DNA of 64,000 nt. Origin: Branchiostoma floridae (Eukaryota > Chordata > Leptocardii > Amphioxiformes > Branchiostomatidae). A model generated the notes under the pieces. The model saw nothing but the letters and a program-made list of their open reading frames with translations, was not told the origin of the DNA and ran no database searches. The stretch spans positions 3,029,464-3,093,463 of the forward strand of contig NC_049994.1 in assembly GCF_000003815.2 (NCBI RefSeq). Direction: 5' to 3'. This document shows positions 54,258 to 64,000 of this stretch, piece by piece. How positions within the stretch are numbered: position 1 is the stretch's first letter; each line of letters starts with the position of its first letter. Made by a program: the position numbers and the translations under genes.

Positions 54258-54690
54258 ACCGCGTGGCACAGTGGTGTTGTGTTCGCCTCGTGACCGAGAG
54301 GTTGCGGGATCGAATCCGCCTGCCGTGCTGCCGATCTTGTGCCCTTGGGAAAGGCACTTTACACGACTTTCCTCACTTTACTCAAGTGAAAATGAGTCGT
54401 CCCTCGGATATGACGATAAATGGCGGTCCCGTGTCTGGGGAGAGCCATACCAGGCACGTTAAAGAGCCCGCCACATGTGCGATTGGGCGGTGTGAGCGGT
54501 TCAAAACCTACAGTACCTTGGCCGCACCTGGGACAATTACTGTCGTATTGAGGTCACATGAGTGGCGCCGAATGGCAGCTCGCTCCAGACCCTTGCGATT
54601 TAGCCCCGCCTATTGTAAGCTCCTCGCAATTCAGCCCATGGCTGCAAAGAGTGAATAGTCGGCCCACCCAATAACAATAATAATAATAAA
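54258..54690 (+). mobile_element. Complete tRNA-derived SINE with probable target duplication
   Basis: The head CCGCGTGGCACAGTGGTGTT and B box GGATCGAATCC (54307-54317) are intact. The body order is GGGAAAGGCACTTTACACGA, GATATGACGATAAATGGCGG, GGGGAGAGCCATACCAGGCA, CACGTTAAAGAGCCCGCCAC, CCCCGCCTATTGTAAGCTCC and a tail AACAATAATAATAATAAA. AAAGAAA flanks it at 54251-54257 and 54688-54694, a likely 7-bp target duplication from LINE-type insertion. It is the reference copy for the decayed relatives at 44.0, 48.9 and 59.6 kb. Long frames inside it are by-products. Confidence 0.88.
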
Positions 54691-54694
54691 GAAA

Positions 54695-54900
54695 TAAGTC
54701 TAATGACCTGATAAAACACCTGTCATCATACCTACAAATAAAGTAGCAGCCGGCGTTTAGGGGTATTAATGTAGCAGGTGGCAGGACTGAGATAGAGGGG
54801 CTGGTCATCGATATTTACGAATGTGTTGAATAAGATTTAACCGAACAATAGTTTGTTAGGTAAAGCATGTAAAGGCAAATATTATGCATTTACTCGCGAC
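54695..54900 (-). pseudogene. Decayed coding-like fragment, relative of 15236-15570
   Basis: On the minus strand LFNTFVNIDDQPLYL and, after a frame change, AGCYFICRYDDRCFIRSLD match the conserved residues of the 15.4-kb fragment (NTFLNVVTRAPLHL and ACYFTDYHGDSRLIQVVD). The alignment needs a frameshift, so this copy is broken. It lies directly beside the tail of the 54.3-kb SINE. Confidence 0.45.
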
Positions 54901-56465
54901 TGTTACTTTTTTTTTCTTTCTGAAACGTCGACAGCTGGTTTTCAGGGTAATCTGTCTCTTTAATAAACCATAAGAAGTCAAAGCTTATGCCCGATTACCT
55001 TTGTTTGTATATTTCTAATCTCACAATTTAATCAGATCCTTTGTTTTAATTAGGCGCAGCATGCGGTATATTAGATTAGAATTGGAATGCTTGATAGAAT
55101 TTAATACACCACACAATTTCTTCAAGTACCAAATTCCAACAAAAGAAAAATAAATCAGCAAAAAGATTCAAAGACATCAAAGCAATATCATTAGGTGGAC
55201 AGTAGAAAAATACAAACAAGAGCTATTTTTATCACATAAACACCATGGCCAATGGCATGTTGAGAAAAAAGACACTTGAAACCAGAAGTTCTAATGCAGT
55301 ACCTAAGAAGCTTGCTAGGAAGCCAAAAACCTAGTAATTTCTTGAATAGAACAATACCAAACCACGTATCAAATTCCATGACAATACTACATTTTTGTTT
55401 TCTTGAGTTATAATGTTCATCTTCATACAGTCAAGCACACAAGGATGCAAAATGAAAATGAACCAAGGTAATAAAAACGCAATGGATAGATAAAAGAAGC
55501 TCTATTCATATTCCAATCTTTCTTTAATGTTATACTTTCAAAAATATTATCAAAGACCCCTATAATATTGTAAATTAACCTCCGTTCTACAAACAAAAAA
55601 CTTGCCAGAACATGTGCACTTTTTGTTAATCTTTATGTAAAAGGCACGCATTGAGCACACAGCACAGTATACCATATGTACCTATAAAATCCAGTCAACG
55701 GTTGAACTATTTCAAATCTTCGTGGGTAGAAAAATACCATGAAGATTACCAGCTTAAAATTCCACAGCTTAGTATGTTTGCATGATTGCTCACGAAGGCT
55801 GAATCCAACCGCGTCTTGGAACACAAAATTTGAAACGTGTTTGTGAATAAGGACACGCTGCAAACCAGTGCCTGATAAATGGTCGAGGCAAAGCCAGTGC
55901 ACGAGTAAGTAATGACTTTGTAAAGTGCCTATATACCACTTTGAGATAGAATAAATTGTTGCAATGTGTAGCTATGTACTCTCTGACAAGTATGGTTGTT
56001 TGCTGTGAGTTATTACGTGGAGAGGGTATCAATAATAGTGTTTGTTTTTTCCTTTTAATGCCAGCCCCGCATGTTGCTTGCATGTGTCAAATAACAACCC
56101 TACTGTACAGGCCTGCGATATGTCCTTCTCTCTGCGTTAGCGCTTGCCAGCCGTCAGCAACTAATCACGATGCTGCCCATGGTCAACAGGTAACGTTATA
56201 GTAATGATTGACGTATACATGAGACTTGTTTATTTCAACGATTTGAGTTTTGTTACAACATAAGGGAAAGTTTGGCCATAAATATTCTTTCGATCTCACC
56301 GATCTTCATCTCATGTTTCATTCACTGCGTGGCATGGCTTTCCGGAAACTAGAAATACAATGACGTCAGGTGTGAATCAAAGGTGATAAAAAGACTGATT
56401 TGATGTGAATCTTTTAGTAAACGTGCGCATGCTGTTAGCCTCTACTATCAATTTCTGTCCGTTTA
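54901..56465. other. No gene; relative of the 24-kb repeat at about 55370-55450
   Basis: CCATGACAATACTACATTTT then TTCTTGAGTTATAATGTTC and TCAAGCACACAAGG resembles the 24.13-24.48 kb repeat (TCATGACAATCC, TTGAGTTATC, ACACAAAT). CCAGCCGTCAGCAACTAATC ACGATG (56150-56175) is a lone fragment of the 36.6-37.5 kb array unit. Confidence 0.45.
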
Positions 56466-56575
56466 TTCTGCCTATTTATTTATTTATTCATTGGTTTGGC
56501 TGCACCGAACACACAGCCAGGGCTGCCCAACTAGCCTATGGCTATTACAAAGGGCTAGCCCTGCTGACAAACACA
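56466..56575 (-). mobile_element. SINE 3' end with (AAAT)n tail, minus strand
   Basis: On the minus strand: GGGCTAGCCCTTTGTAATAG CCATAGGCTAGTTGGGCAGCCCTGGCTGTG, then the tail AATGAATAAATAAATAAAT (complement at 56471-56490). It matches the 3' end of the element at 17652-18016. Confidence 0.75.
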
Positions 56576-57149
56576 TAGACAATACATAAAAAGAACATTT
56601 ATATATACATGCATTATATATATTCTGCCTATCGCATGCTCTAGTTATCAACCGAGTGCTTTATTGATCCAGAGGAATTTAATTTTCTTTTCTTGGTTGC
56701 CAATCTTTGCCATTGTCCGCCCAAGACTTCCAAGACAAAAAAATCACAACTTCGATGACCTCATCCAATTACTTGAAATCAATTCCAATTACTTCTCGAG
56801 TTTCTTTTTTATTCAGGACTTTACAGTGAGTAGTTCCAGACGCATAAATTGTATTTCTTCCAGGTCAAAACAAGTGGTAAAAGGCTGTATCTTGAAAACA
56901 AGTTTCAGGACTTGGATTTTCGATAGCTGCCCCGAAAAAAAAGTTGATCAGTATGTAGGAATTTCTTGTTTTAAGTTAGTTTTTTCGTGATTTCGGCCTA
57001 AGCTATTTACCATACTGGCATACACAGTTAAAAGAAAAAAAAAATTGTAAGCTATAAAACTGAAATGCAACAGAACATTGGTATTTACACTGTTTGAACC
57101 TTTCAAATCATTTTTCTGTAAGCAGCAATAATATACAAGTCTGTCTTAA

Positions 57150-57908
57150 CCCTATTCAGACTGGGGGGGGGGGGGCTTTTGAGGCCTAACAATATATTTT
57201 TCACATTTATTTGCTATATTACTGCTATTTTGTTACATAAATAAAATATTATATTATTTAGCATATCTTTCATAATTATATATGTATAAATTATGCTAAT
57301 TTGATGACGTCATCTGCCCAAAATCCAAGATGGCGGACCGTATGGCCAGATCAAGAAAAACAAGCTTATTATCCCTTAAAATTTGTAACTACCTGGTATT
57401 TTTTCATCAAAAACCATCTAAATGAATGAATTTAGTCTATTTCCATTGCCCTTTGTGATTAGTTGTTGCAAAAAAATTAATTTCAAAAATTCAAGTTGGT
57501 GGATATAATATGGCGGAGCCCAACTCGCATCTTAGATGAGCATGACGTCATTTTATGACGTCATTTTGACGTCATTGATGTTGCTATTGGCAACGAAAGT
57601 CTTTATAACCATTATTGTTCTGTTATCTGCACTTGTTGTTACATTTTTGTAGCATAACTTGAAGTTTTCTGAGAATACCCTTTTTTCATGGGTCCGGCCA
57701 ATATAATCAAATTGATGACGTCATAATTACGTCATTTTACGTTAACGTAACGTCAAACGTCAAATACTCGTTAGATATTATGCTGATATTATGTCCTGGT
57801 GGCCCTATGGCGCGTCGTGTTAGAGTTATAGGACTTAGAAGTGGAGGGCCTCAAAAGAACCCCCCCCCCCGGTCCAGGGATGACCAAAAAAGCCCGGTCT
57901 GAATATGG
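57150..57908. mobile_element. piggyBac-like non-autonomous element, copy 2 (759 bp)
   Basis: TTAA at 57146-57149 and 57909-57912 flank the termini CCCTATTCAGACTGG and CCGGTCTGAATATGG. The inverted repeats continue through a G13 run (57163-57175) and C11 run (57860-57870) into CTTTTGAGGCCT and its mirror AGGGCCTCAAAAG. It holds five TGACGTCA sites (57305, 57543, 57556, 57567, 57716). Length and interior agree with copy 1 at 12.3 kb, although the tips have diverged. No transposase frame. Confidence 0.88.
57293..57336 (+). promoter_or_regulatory. Composite motif module in piggyBac-like MITE copy 2
   Basis: ATGCTAAT (57293-57300), TGACGTCA (57305-57312) and AAGATGGCGG (57327-57336) are at the same spacing as in copies 1 and 3. 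AAGATGGCGG is a good match to the YY1 consensus. Confidence 0.45.
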
Positions 57909-57912
57909 TTAA

Positions 57913-58464
57913 ACTCCATCCCTCAGATCGAAAATTTATGTTCCTTGGCAGCGATCGCTTTGGCAGGATTTTACTATGGCCTTTCGGGTATTTGGAAATG
58001 TACCCAAAAATAAAGAATTAAGACAACTGGAAGACTTATCAAACTTTTTATTATTATTAAACTTATAACTTAAGAATATATACAGTTGAGTTCTGTTCAA
58101 AACTTTTTATAGCACATGATTGACCAGTCATAGTAACCTTCTGTTATTGCTAAGGCTGACCTCTGACCTCGTGAAAGCATGCACATCAAGTGAGTGACAT
58201 CCATCAAGATTTCCGTTGACAGGTCTGTAGCTGTTGGTAGATTTTCTAATGGACAATCTGACGGTGTGTCTTCAGCGCTAGCTGCAACTGTCAATCTTCG
58301 AAGCCTATCTTTTGGGAACTTATTTCCGAGGTGCAAATCTTGGCATCTGGATTGACAACTCAAGATGCGATTACGGTTTCATATCATTTTCTAAACCTCA
58401 TTTAGATGCCGTCAGCAGAATCTGAACTGGGAAAGAAGCCAAATTGGTAAGTTTTATCACCTAT
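57913..58464 (-). other. Possible small terminal exon (58097-58363), unsupported
   Basis: An 88-codon minus-strand frame contains KFPKDRLRRLTVAASAEDT and TEILMDVTHLMCMLSRGQRS, with protein-like composition. It is preceded on the minus strand by TTGTCAATCCAG, a weak acceptor, and followed by an AATAAAA near 58037-58045. I do not recognise the product; it may be a chance frame. Confidence 0.2.
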
Positions 58465-58809
58465 GGCCATGTTGATTTGATTATATGGATTGCGTCCTCT
58501 AGGAATCCTAAAACTGATGCGAGCTTGCGAAGAACGTTTAACAGAAAAACTTGCTTCATGTTGAAACAAATCTTAGTGGTCAGAAAGGTTGGACAAGCGA
58601 CCAGACACACAGATTATGGTTAAATTAACAATAGATTCCCAATGTTTCATCTTTCACATCATTTTCATTGGCTTTGGAATAGACTTACTACATCTTCTCC
58701 GTCTTTTGATACTGCAGCTGTGGCATTTATGTTTTAATCAATTTGTAGCTTAATTTAGAAACAGTGGACAATTGGTATGCTTTTAGATAATAGAATCAAA
58801 TCAACATGA
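58465..58809. mobile_element. MITE family 'GGATGACATCCTCTGG', 58.5-kb copy with 5-bp target duplication
   Basis: CCTAT lies at 58460-58464 and 58810-58814. The left end GGCCATGTTGATTTGATTAT faces the right end AGAATCAAATCAACATGA. The left end continues ATGGATTGCGTCCTCTAGGA ATCCTAAAACTGATGCGAG, the signature of the family. No transposase frame. Confidence 0.8.
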
Positions 58810-59535
58810 CCTATATTTACGCCAAAGAAAGATAAACATACAAGTAATAACTTAAAGATAAGCTAGAAAACTTCAAACTTAAATTCTGAAAATCCTGATA
58901 CTTTTTATCATCTTGTATCTTATGTTTTTACTTTTTTACCCACTCTCATTGGAGTCTGCAGGGGATGCCATCCATAAAATTTACTCGCTGTAACCTAACC
59001 TTCAATTTTCAGAACTCTACGTTCGCGACGTGCTGTCTTGTGTTTTGATAAGTATCGTCTCCAATTCTCTGGATCTTATCTGTCGTGCCTTTGCCCTTCT
59101 TAGATCCTCTCTCTCCAACCCTTGAGGCTTAGTGCCAGATGGGGTTTGTCATGTTTCTATATAAGAAGACGCAGGGGCTCATTATGGGCTCTCATGGGGG
59201 CTTTGTAGGGATAAAACTCCTAATAATACCCAAAGGGGATCATTACTGATACCCTAAGGTCCTCCATGTCGTGTTTGCGGTGGGTTCTGGTACACACGCT
59301 AAGTCTCAGACGTCAGAGTATAAGAACGTGGTATTGACAATCTCCAGGCGTTACCTAAAATCACCTGCTGTAAGTCACTAGGGAGTATATAAATTACCTA
59401 GGTCATGCAGCTTTCAAGGGACGTGTGAACTTCTAGTTATTTCGAAATTTTTCGAAAACACTTGCGTGTGATTTTTCTTACTTTCTTTCTCCAGTTTGAA
59501 GTTTAGTTTAGTTAGTTGTAAGGTTCCCTGGTTAC
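58810..59535. other. No gene; MITE end fragment at 58945-58995
   Basis: GTCTGCAGGGGATGCCATCC ATAAAATTTACTCGCTGTAA is another copy of the terminal motif of the 58.5-kb MITE (compare CCAGAGGATGTCATCCATAA at 18.24 kb). The rest is unremarkable. Confidence 0.5.
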
Positions 59536-59690
59536 GAAGCAGCCACATATTTTTTGGCCAAAGACCTAGAGGCTCTTGGTTCGGATACCCTAACAGGCTC
59601 TGATGTTGGGAAAGGCACTGAACACGGATTTTCTCACTTCGCTCAGGTGAAAATGAGTACCATGCTTCGTCTAGGGAAGTCTAACGGACG
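59536..59690 (+). mobile_element. SINE 5' half, decayed
   Basis: The head remnant CCTAGAGGCTCTTGGTTCGG is followed by TTGGGAAAGGCACTGAACAC, TTCTCACTTCGCTCAGGTGA and AAATGAGTACCATGCTTCG. The order matches 54258-54410. A second, shorter piece (GGCACTTTACACGACTTCCC, CAGGTGTAAATGAGTATCTA) lies at 59851-59905. Confidence 0.7.
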
Positions 59691-59905
59691 TCTTGTTCTC
59701 GCGTTAAGCGACATGAAAGTTGGCCCACCGCCATTCCCCCCACCGTCTTGATGGGGTTAACGTTATTTCTACCAAAGATCGCTGCGTCAAAAGACACGAA
59801 GTTAAAGTTGCATCTTAACTACGGTTTACGTTCTATATATATTACGTTCTAGGCACTTTACACGACTTCCCTCACTTAACTCAGGTGTAAATGAGTATCT
59901 AGCCG

Positions 59906-60500
59906 CGGCTATAGCTAGTGGCGTTGTGTGACCTTGGTGGGGCTTTGTGGCCGAGACAGACCTTAGGGGCATGTTCGGGCATGAGCGGCACCCGCCATGG
60001 CACGCGGGTCGGGGGTAGGAGGAACCCTTACATCCTTGGTTGGAAGTCCTCTTAGGAGACGGATACTCCAAACAACAAAGCTGCATCTGCTGGAGCCGCC
60101 TCACACGTTGCATACAGTTGCCCCTGTGAAACTCAGTGCTCCAGTAGACGAGAGGGTGGAGAAGGAATTGCACACCCCTCCTTCACCATAAAAAGTCATG
60201 TGCAGGTCATGCAGGCAAACAGGCAAAAAGCCTGTCTGCCTCCTCATCTGTCCGATCGACAGAAGAACCACGTGCACAAAAAAACGTTCTATATGTAGCA
60301 GCATATTCCTTCTCCCTAAGTCAGAAACATCAATATTGATACCAGTTTAGCTACTCACCAAGAGTGAGGACTAACTCACTTGATAAGGGAATCAGGGGTT
60401 ACGAAGGCTGCTCGGGATATCCCCGATTCCATTTAAACCGAAATACCTTTTCATCACACAAGGATGGACATCTATACTCTTTGCGTTAAGTGCACTGGGT
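59906..60500. other. No gene seen
   Basis: G+C content is higher than average at 59930-60180 and a 115-codon minus-strand frame lies at 59826-60173, but it begins in SINE sequence and shows no domain. Confidence 0.4.
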
Positions 60501-60503
60501 TAA

Positions 60504-61210
60504 CCCTATCCAGACTTGGGGGGGGGGGGGCTAAAAGTGCCTGCGCCGACTTTGACCTCCTATAGCTCCCAAACGGCTTGTGCTAGAACAATCAAACTTA
60601 GTGAGTTTTCTTAAAATATTGTTGGCAACAATTTGAAAAAAATTGGGTGAGTTTATGATTTTTCTGAAAAGCAAATTTTACAAAAATCACTAGTTTTGGT
60701 TTAAACTATGGGATTTTCAGATTTTCAGATTTTCTTGCTAAACTAAACTTCTTTTCTTATATCTTCAATATCCAACACATCTTAGTTAAACATTTATGAT
60801 TAAATATTCATAAATTATGCTAATGAGATGACGTAATTGGTCAAAATCTAAGATGGCCGACAATGTCATGATTTAAAGTATAACAAGCTTATTTTCACTC
60901 AGATTTCATCACTACGTGGTATTTTCTTACAGAAAACATTCATGTGAACGTTTTCAATCCATTTCCATGGGGTTTTAGCGTTATATGTTGAAAAAAATGT
61001 ATCTTGAAAAATTTAAGGTTCATAATCCAAGATGGCGGATAGCTAAACTACAGATGACGTCATTCTATGACAACAGAAGTCTTATAACACTAAAATATTA
61101 GTAAGAAACCTTTATTGGTAACTTTTTGAGTAAGTATCCTATGAGAAACAAAATATTGCCGACTGTAACATAGCTACATAGGGATGTCGTCATCTGTGCT
61201 TTTTGACCAA
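60504..61210. mobile_element. piggyBac-like non-autonomous element, copy 3, right end unclear
   Basis: TTAA at 60500-60503 precedes CCCTATCCAGACTTGG and a G13 run (60518-60530), as in copy 2. The interior matches copies 1 and 2 (ATGCTAAT, TGACGTAA, AAGATGGC, TGACGTCA at 61054). No mirrored right terminus with TTAA is found near the expected length. A possible remnant is the inverted sequence TTGCCAACAATATT followed by a C14 run at 62000-62044, which mirrors AATATTGTTGGCAA at 60615-60628. Confidence 0.7.
60817..60858 (+). promoter_or_regulatory. Composite motif module in piggyBac-like MITE copy 3
   Basis: ATGCTAAT (60817-60824), TGACGTAA (60829-60836, one change from TGACGTCA) and AAGATGGCC (60850-60858) keep the spacing of copies 1 and 2. 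Confidence 0.4.
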
Positions 61211-61427
61211 TTTAGATCTACTATTTTTCCCGCGGCACGTGAATCTATGATAGAGGCTACTATTTTATATATGCTGAGTCACATAGAAGAAAAAAGACAC
61301 CATTCTATGGAAAAAAGACAACTTGTCAAAGAGCAATGCCGTGTTTTAATTTATTGACGAAGATGGATTACGAAAATTGTACAAACCTATAGCAGCCTAC
61401 TGCTCACCAGTATAGGCAAATACTACT

Positions 61428-61860
61428 TAGCAACACCTTGATATACGTATACAGGTAAATATTTGCTACAGCTGATACTAGCCGCTTAGGTATTTTTACA
61501 GTCGGTAAAATATAAAAGGACAATTGGACCTTTAGCAGCTTAGATCTAAGCGGCCAAAACAAAGTTACTGTTATAACTAAGTGTAACATGATTATGAACA
61601 TTTAACAAATCTCTAGCAGACTACAATGTAAACATTTAGAATTGTTTAGCAACACCTTGATGCAGACACAATTAACATGTCTCTATCAGATACTAAACAC
61701 TTAAGTACATTTACAACCGTACGTTTCTCAAATACAAAGTGACAATTAGAACTTGGAAGCGAAGAAAACACGGCTATAACTAAGTGCTATATTACGTTAA
61801 ATGAACGGTGATGGTCTGGCCATTTTTTTTTAAATCGGTCGCTTTTACACACTACTTCTA
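61428..61860. repeat. Diverged direct duplication, ~219 bp x 2
   Basis: TTAGCAACACCTTGATA at 61427 and TTAGCAACACCTTGATG at 61646 open two copies. Both then share GATACTA..C.CTTA.GTA, ACAA.AGT or AAAGTGACAATT and TATAACTAAGTG. It lies within the presumed 3' flank of the zinc-finger locus. Confidence 0.7.
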
Positions 61861-62251
61861 GTTCTAATCAACGAAATATGGTTCATGCCACAATATACTA
61901 TAATATAATCCAGTGATGGTTACGCGAGTTAGCGTTATTTTGCTACAGCCAAACACTTAAGATATGATTATGATACGATGAAGTCTCGTGAAATTTTTGC
62001 CAACAATATTCTAGTTGGCGCATGCCTCAACCCCCCCCCCCCCCAAACAAAGACAAAAAATAACATTATAACATTTATCGAAGAAACATAGATACCGAAT
62101 TATAACAGAAGCAGAATTTGCATTCACAATAAGCTTTGGTTCTGTAACTACTGAACCATATGACACAATTTTCATTCAGGCTTTGATAGGCTTTCACCAG
62201 CGCGATCTATGAGGCCGAGTGTGTACAAGCCCCTACCTCAACATAATATGA

Positions 62252-62338
62252 CTACTGTCTCTTACCAGTGTGAGTCCGAATGTGTCTCTTTAGATTTGAC
62301 AGCGTAGTGAACCGCTTGCTGCACTTCATACAAATTTT
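62252..62338 (-). pseudogene. Isolated C2H2 zinc finger, decayed gene fragment
   Basis: On the minus strand: ICMKCSKRFTTLSNLKRH then IRTHTGKRQ and TAG (62252-62254). The C-x2-C-x12-H-x3-H finger is intact, but the frame meets a stop immediately upstream (62339-62341) and downstream. It lies 0.9 kb beyond the stop of the zinc-finger ORF on the same strand. It is best read as the remnant of a duplicated zinc-finger gene or lost terminal fingers; a tiny exon is less likely since no acceptor is seen. Confidence 0.7.
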
Positions 62339-63175
62339 TTAAACCTTGTGCGATATTTTCTATTACACAGTTCATCTGCTTACATGTTGAAGACTGAAAT
62401 ATGTATGTAACATGTTATCCATTGTCCTCGAAACTGACTAAAATATGTATTGTTTAATCAACTGAAACATGTATGTACTTATTGTACATTGAAGCTGGAA
62501 ATAAACAACAACACAACAAATAAAGGTGTTAAAGAAAAAAAAAAACATGACCGTCGTCTTATTCTCCAAGCGGTCGCGAGATATCAAGAAAGAGTACAAG
62601 AGAAATATCCCGATAAAAACGACAACAAAAACGTCAAAAAAACAGCTGGAGCCTAACTTCTGCTCCGTAGTTAGTACTCACCAAGACACGCTGATGCTCC
62701 AAAGTACTACAGGGTGTTTTCACGGCTTCAGGGTCGGTTTTGCCAAGACTCAGAGCTGCCAAGACGGGTTCATATAGTGGCTGAGTGGGGGGGGGGGGGT
62801 ATAAAAGGTTTGGTAGGTTTCACCTGATTGCTTAACAAAGGAGAGTGCATAGTCAATGTCCCTTGTGATGATTTGCATAACGAGAGATTTAGACAACATG
62901 TTCACGAAAAGGCCAATTCGTGATACAGTCACGTTCGCGTTAGCCAGTCAATATAGTTAGGAAATTTTACCAGTAAACACAAGCAAGAAACGCAAGAAAA
63001 GCGTTGAGTCGTCTTCAAAAGTGAAAATGGTGGGCAAGCTCAATGATATGGTTACTCCATTGGTGAAAGGTCAAAGTGTAATTCCTGGTTGCCCCAGTCG
63101 AACAAAAATATGGCCGGAATGTAGAATGAATTAGAGTCTTGTTGAGGATTATGTTTGCCCTTAACTTTTGTGGTT
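62339..63175. other. No gene; G13 tract at 62787-62799
   Basis: Intergenic DNA between the finger fragment and the zinc-finger gene. A run of 13 G is followed by TATAAAAGG (62800-62808), a TATA-like word whose context gives no further promoter support. Confidence 0.45.
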
Positions 63176-63181
63176 TTTATT
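63176..63181 (-). terminator. Candidate poly(A) signal of the zinc-finger gene
   Basis: AATAAA on the minus strand, 73 bp after the zinc-finger stop codon. Position and sequence fit; A+T-rich surroundings make a chance match possible. Confidence 0.35.
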
Positions 63182-63253
63182 TTACTGAACTATAGCTAGC
63201 TACATGCTGTTATGTAATTCTTGACTTCACAGAGACTATAATGGCAGTCTACC

Positions 63254-64000
63254 TTAACTAGTATGAGTCCGCGCGTGTTTCTTCAGATGAGCTGACCGAC
63301 GAAAGCATTTGTTACATTTTTCACATATGTACGGTCTCTCACCGGTGTGAGTCCGTATGTGGTCCTTTAGATGAGCTAGCTGACGAAAGCATTTGTCGCA
63401 TGTTTCACATCTGTACGGTTTGTCACTAGTGTGAGTCCGCATGTGTGTCCGCAGATTGACTAGTTGACTGAACTGCTTATTACACTGTTCACAAATGTGC
63501 GGCTTTTCACCTGTGTGTGTTCTCATATGCATCTTCAGATGACTCAGCTGACTGAACTGTTTGCTACACTCGTCGCACTTGTATGGCTTTTCACCAGTAT
63601 GAGACCATATGTGTTTCTTCAGATGTCCCATCTCACCGAACTGCCTGCTGCACGCCTCGCACTTGTAGGGTTTCTCTCCCGTGTGGGTTCGCATGTGTAC
63701 CTTCAGAGGGGATAGCTGTCTGAAACGTTTGAGACAATATTTACAAAGGTACGGTTTCTCACCTGTGTGAGTTCGTACGTGTTCCCGTAGCTGACTCAGT
63801 TGTATGAACTGCCTTCGGCACTTCTCACAAATATAGGGTTTCTCGCCTGTGTGTGTCCGCATGTGTGTCTTTAGATGACTCTTCCGACTGAACCGCCTGT
63901 TGCATTCCTCACATCTGTACGGTTTCTCACCTGTGTGAGTCCGCATGTGTGCCTTTAGATGACCCAGTCGACCAAACTGCTTGCTGCATTTCTCACACCT
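63254..64000 (-). CDS. C2H2 zinc-finger protein, C-terminal part, nine fingers, open at right edge
   Basis: The minus-strand frame is open from the window edge (first complete codon 63998-64000, AGG) to TAA at 63254-63256. Nine consecutive C-x2-C-x12-H-x3-H fingers are visible, spaced 28 residues, joined by TGEKP linkers; one linker is TSDKP and one is TGERP. The protein ends THTS right after the last finger, so the fingers are C-terminal. Such arrays bind DNA in the nucleus as transcription regulators. Contact residues (for example RKSHLK, QLSQLR, EMGHLK, RSAHLK) differ between fingers, so this is not a homogeneous repeat. The N-terminal domain, which would class the protein, lies outside the window. 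No stop or shift is seen. The plus-strand frame at 63464-63715 is its shadow. Confidence 0.96.
   Translation of the reverse strand, partial: RCEKCSKQFGRLGHLKAHMRTHTGEKPYRCEECNRRFSRKSHLKTHMRTHTGEKPYICEKCRRQFIQLSQLREHVRTHTGEKPYLCKYCLKRFRQLSPLKVHMRTHTGEKPYKCEACSRQFGEMGHLKKHIWSHTGEKPYKCDECSKQFSQLSHLKMHMRTHTGEKPHICEQCNKQFSQLVNLRTHMRTHTSDKPYRCETCDKCFRQLAHLKDHIRTHTGERPYICEKCNKCFRRSAHLKKHARTHTS

Noticed and set aside
54227-54658. 143-codon plus-strand frame
   Set aside because: It lies almost wholly within a complete tRNA-derived SINE.
62800-62808. TATAAAAGG after a G run as a promoter
   Set aside because: No exon or start follows on the plus strand; a single TATA-like word is not enough.
63464-63715. 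83-codon plus-strand frame over the zinc-finger array
   Set aside because: Antisense shadow of nine regular C2H2 fingers.

Overview
The window looks like animal nuclear DNA, most likely from a lancelet (Branchiostoma). This is inferred from two features: a tandem C2H2 zinc-finger array of the style expanded in amphioxus, and dense families of tRNA-derived SINEs and small inverted-repeat (MITE-like) elements that I associate with that genus. No database search was possible. The DNA is A+T-rich. Most short open frames are scattered, non-overlapping in theme, and sit in repeats, so I treat them as chance frames.

Only two host-gene pieces are well supported. One is the first coding exon of a class A (rhodopsin-like) GPCR on the minus strand (48013-48467), covering the N-terminus to the NRY motif at the end of TM3 and ending at a splice donor inside the arginine codon. 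The other is the 3' end of a C2H2 zinc-finger gene on the minus strand (63254-64000, running off the right edge, nine fingers visible), with a decayed finger fragment 0.9 kb further downstream (62252-62338). The left edge (1-689) carries the intact C-terminal part of a non-LTR retrotransposon polyprotein with its 3' tail. A second LINE fragment, broken by a stop codon, lies at 32130-32555 (minus), and another LINE 3' end at about 41490-41615.

The rest is a mosaic of repeats. (a) 8.8-14.0 kb is a strongly diverged tandem array with two alternating unit types, interrupted by three inverted-repeat insertions. (b) 18.07-20.8 kb holds direct and inverted copies of one unit. (c) 36.58-37.48 kb is a five-unit array of ~164 bp in which most units carry CCAAT followed by CACGTG. 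(d) Two-copy and few-copy duplications occur near 5.0, 16.6, 27.5, 28.2, 32.6, 34.6, 38.2, 40.4, 42.5, 45.6, 46.6 and 61.4 kb. (e) Non-autonomous DNA elements include TTAA-flanked piggyBac-like copies (12.3, 57.15 and 60.5 kb), a TA-flanked element whose empty site is preserved in a neighbouring duplicate (28.3 kb), and several families present two or more times. (f) At least five tRNA-derived SINE groups are present.

The observations most worth a second look are: hammerhead-ribozyme-like motifs with a complete core order in a dispersed Penelope-like repeat (39.77 and 50.81 kb, with degraded copies elsewhere); the conserved ATGCTAAT / TGACGTCA / AAGATGGC module at identical spacing in all three piggyBac-like MITEs; the perfect 86-bp palindrome at 33271-33356; the 43-bp-arm hairpin at 29767-29895; and the CCAAT-CACGTG tandem array.
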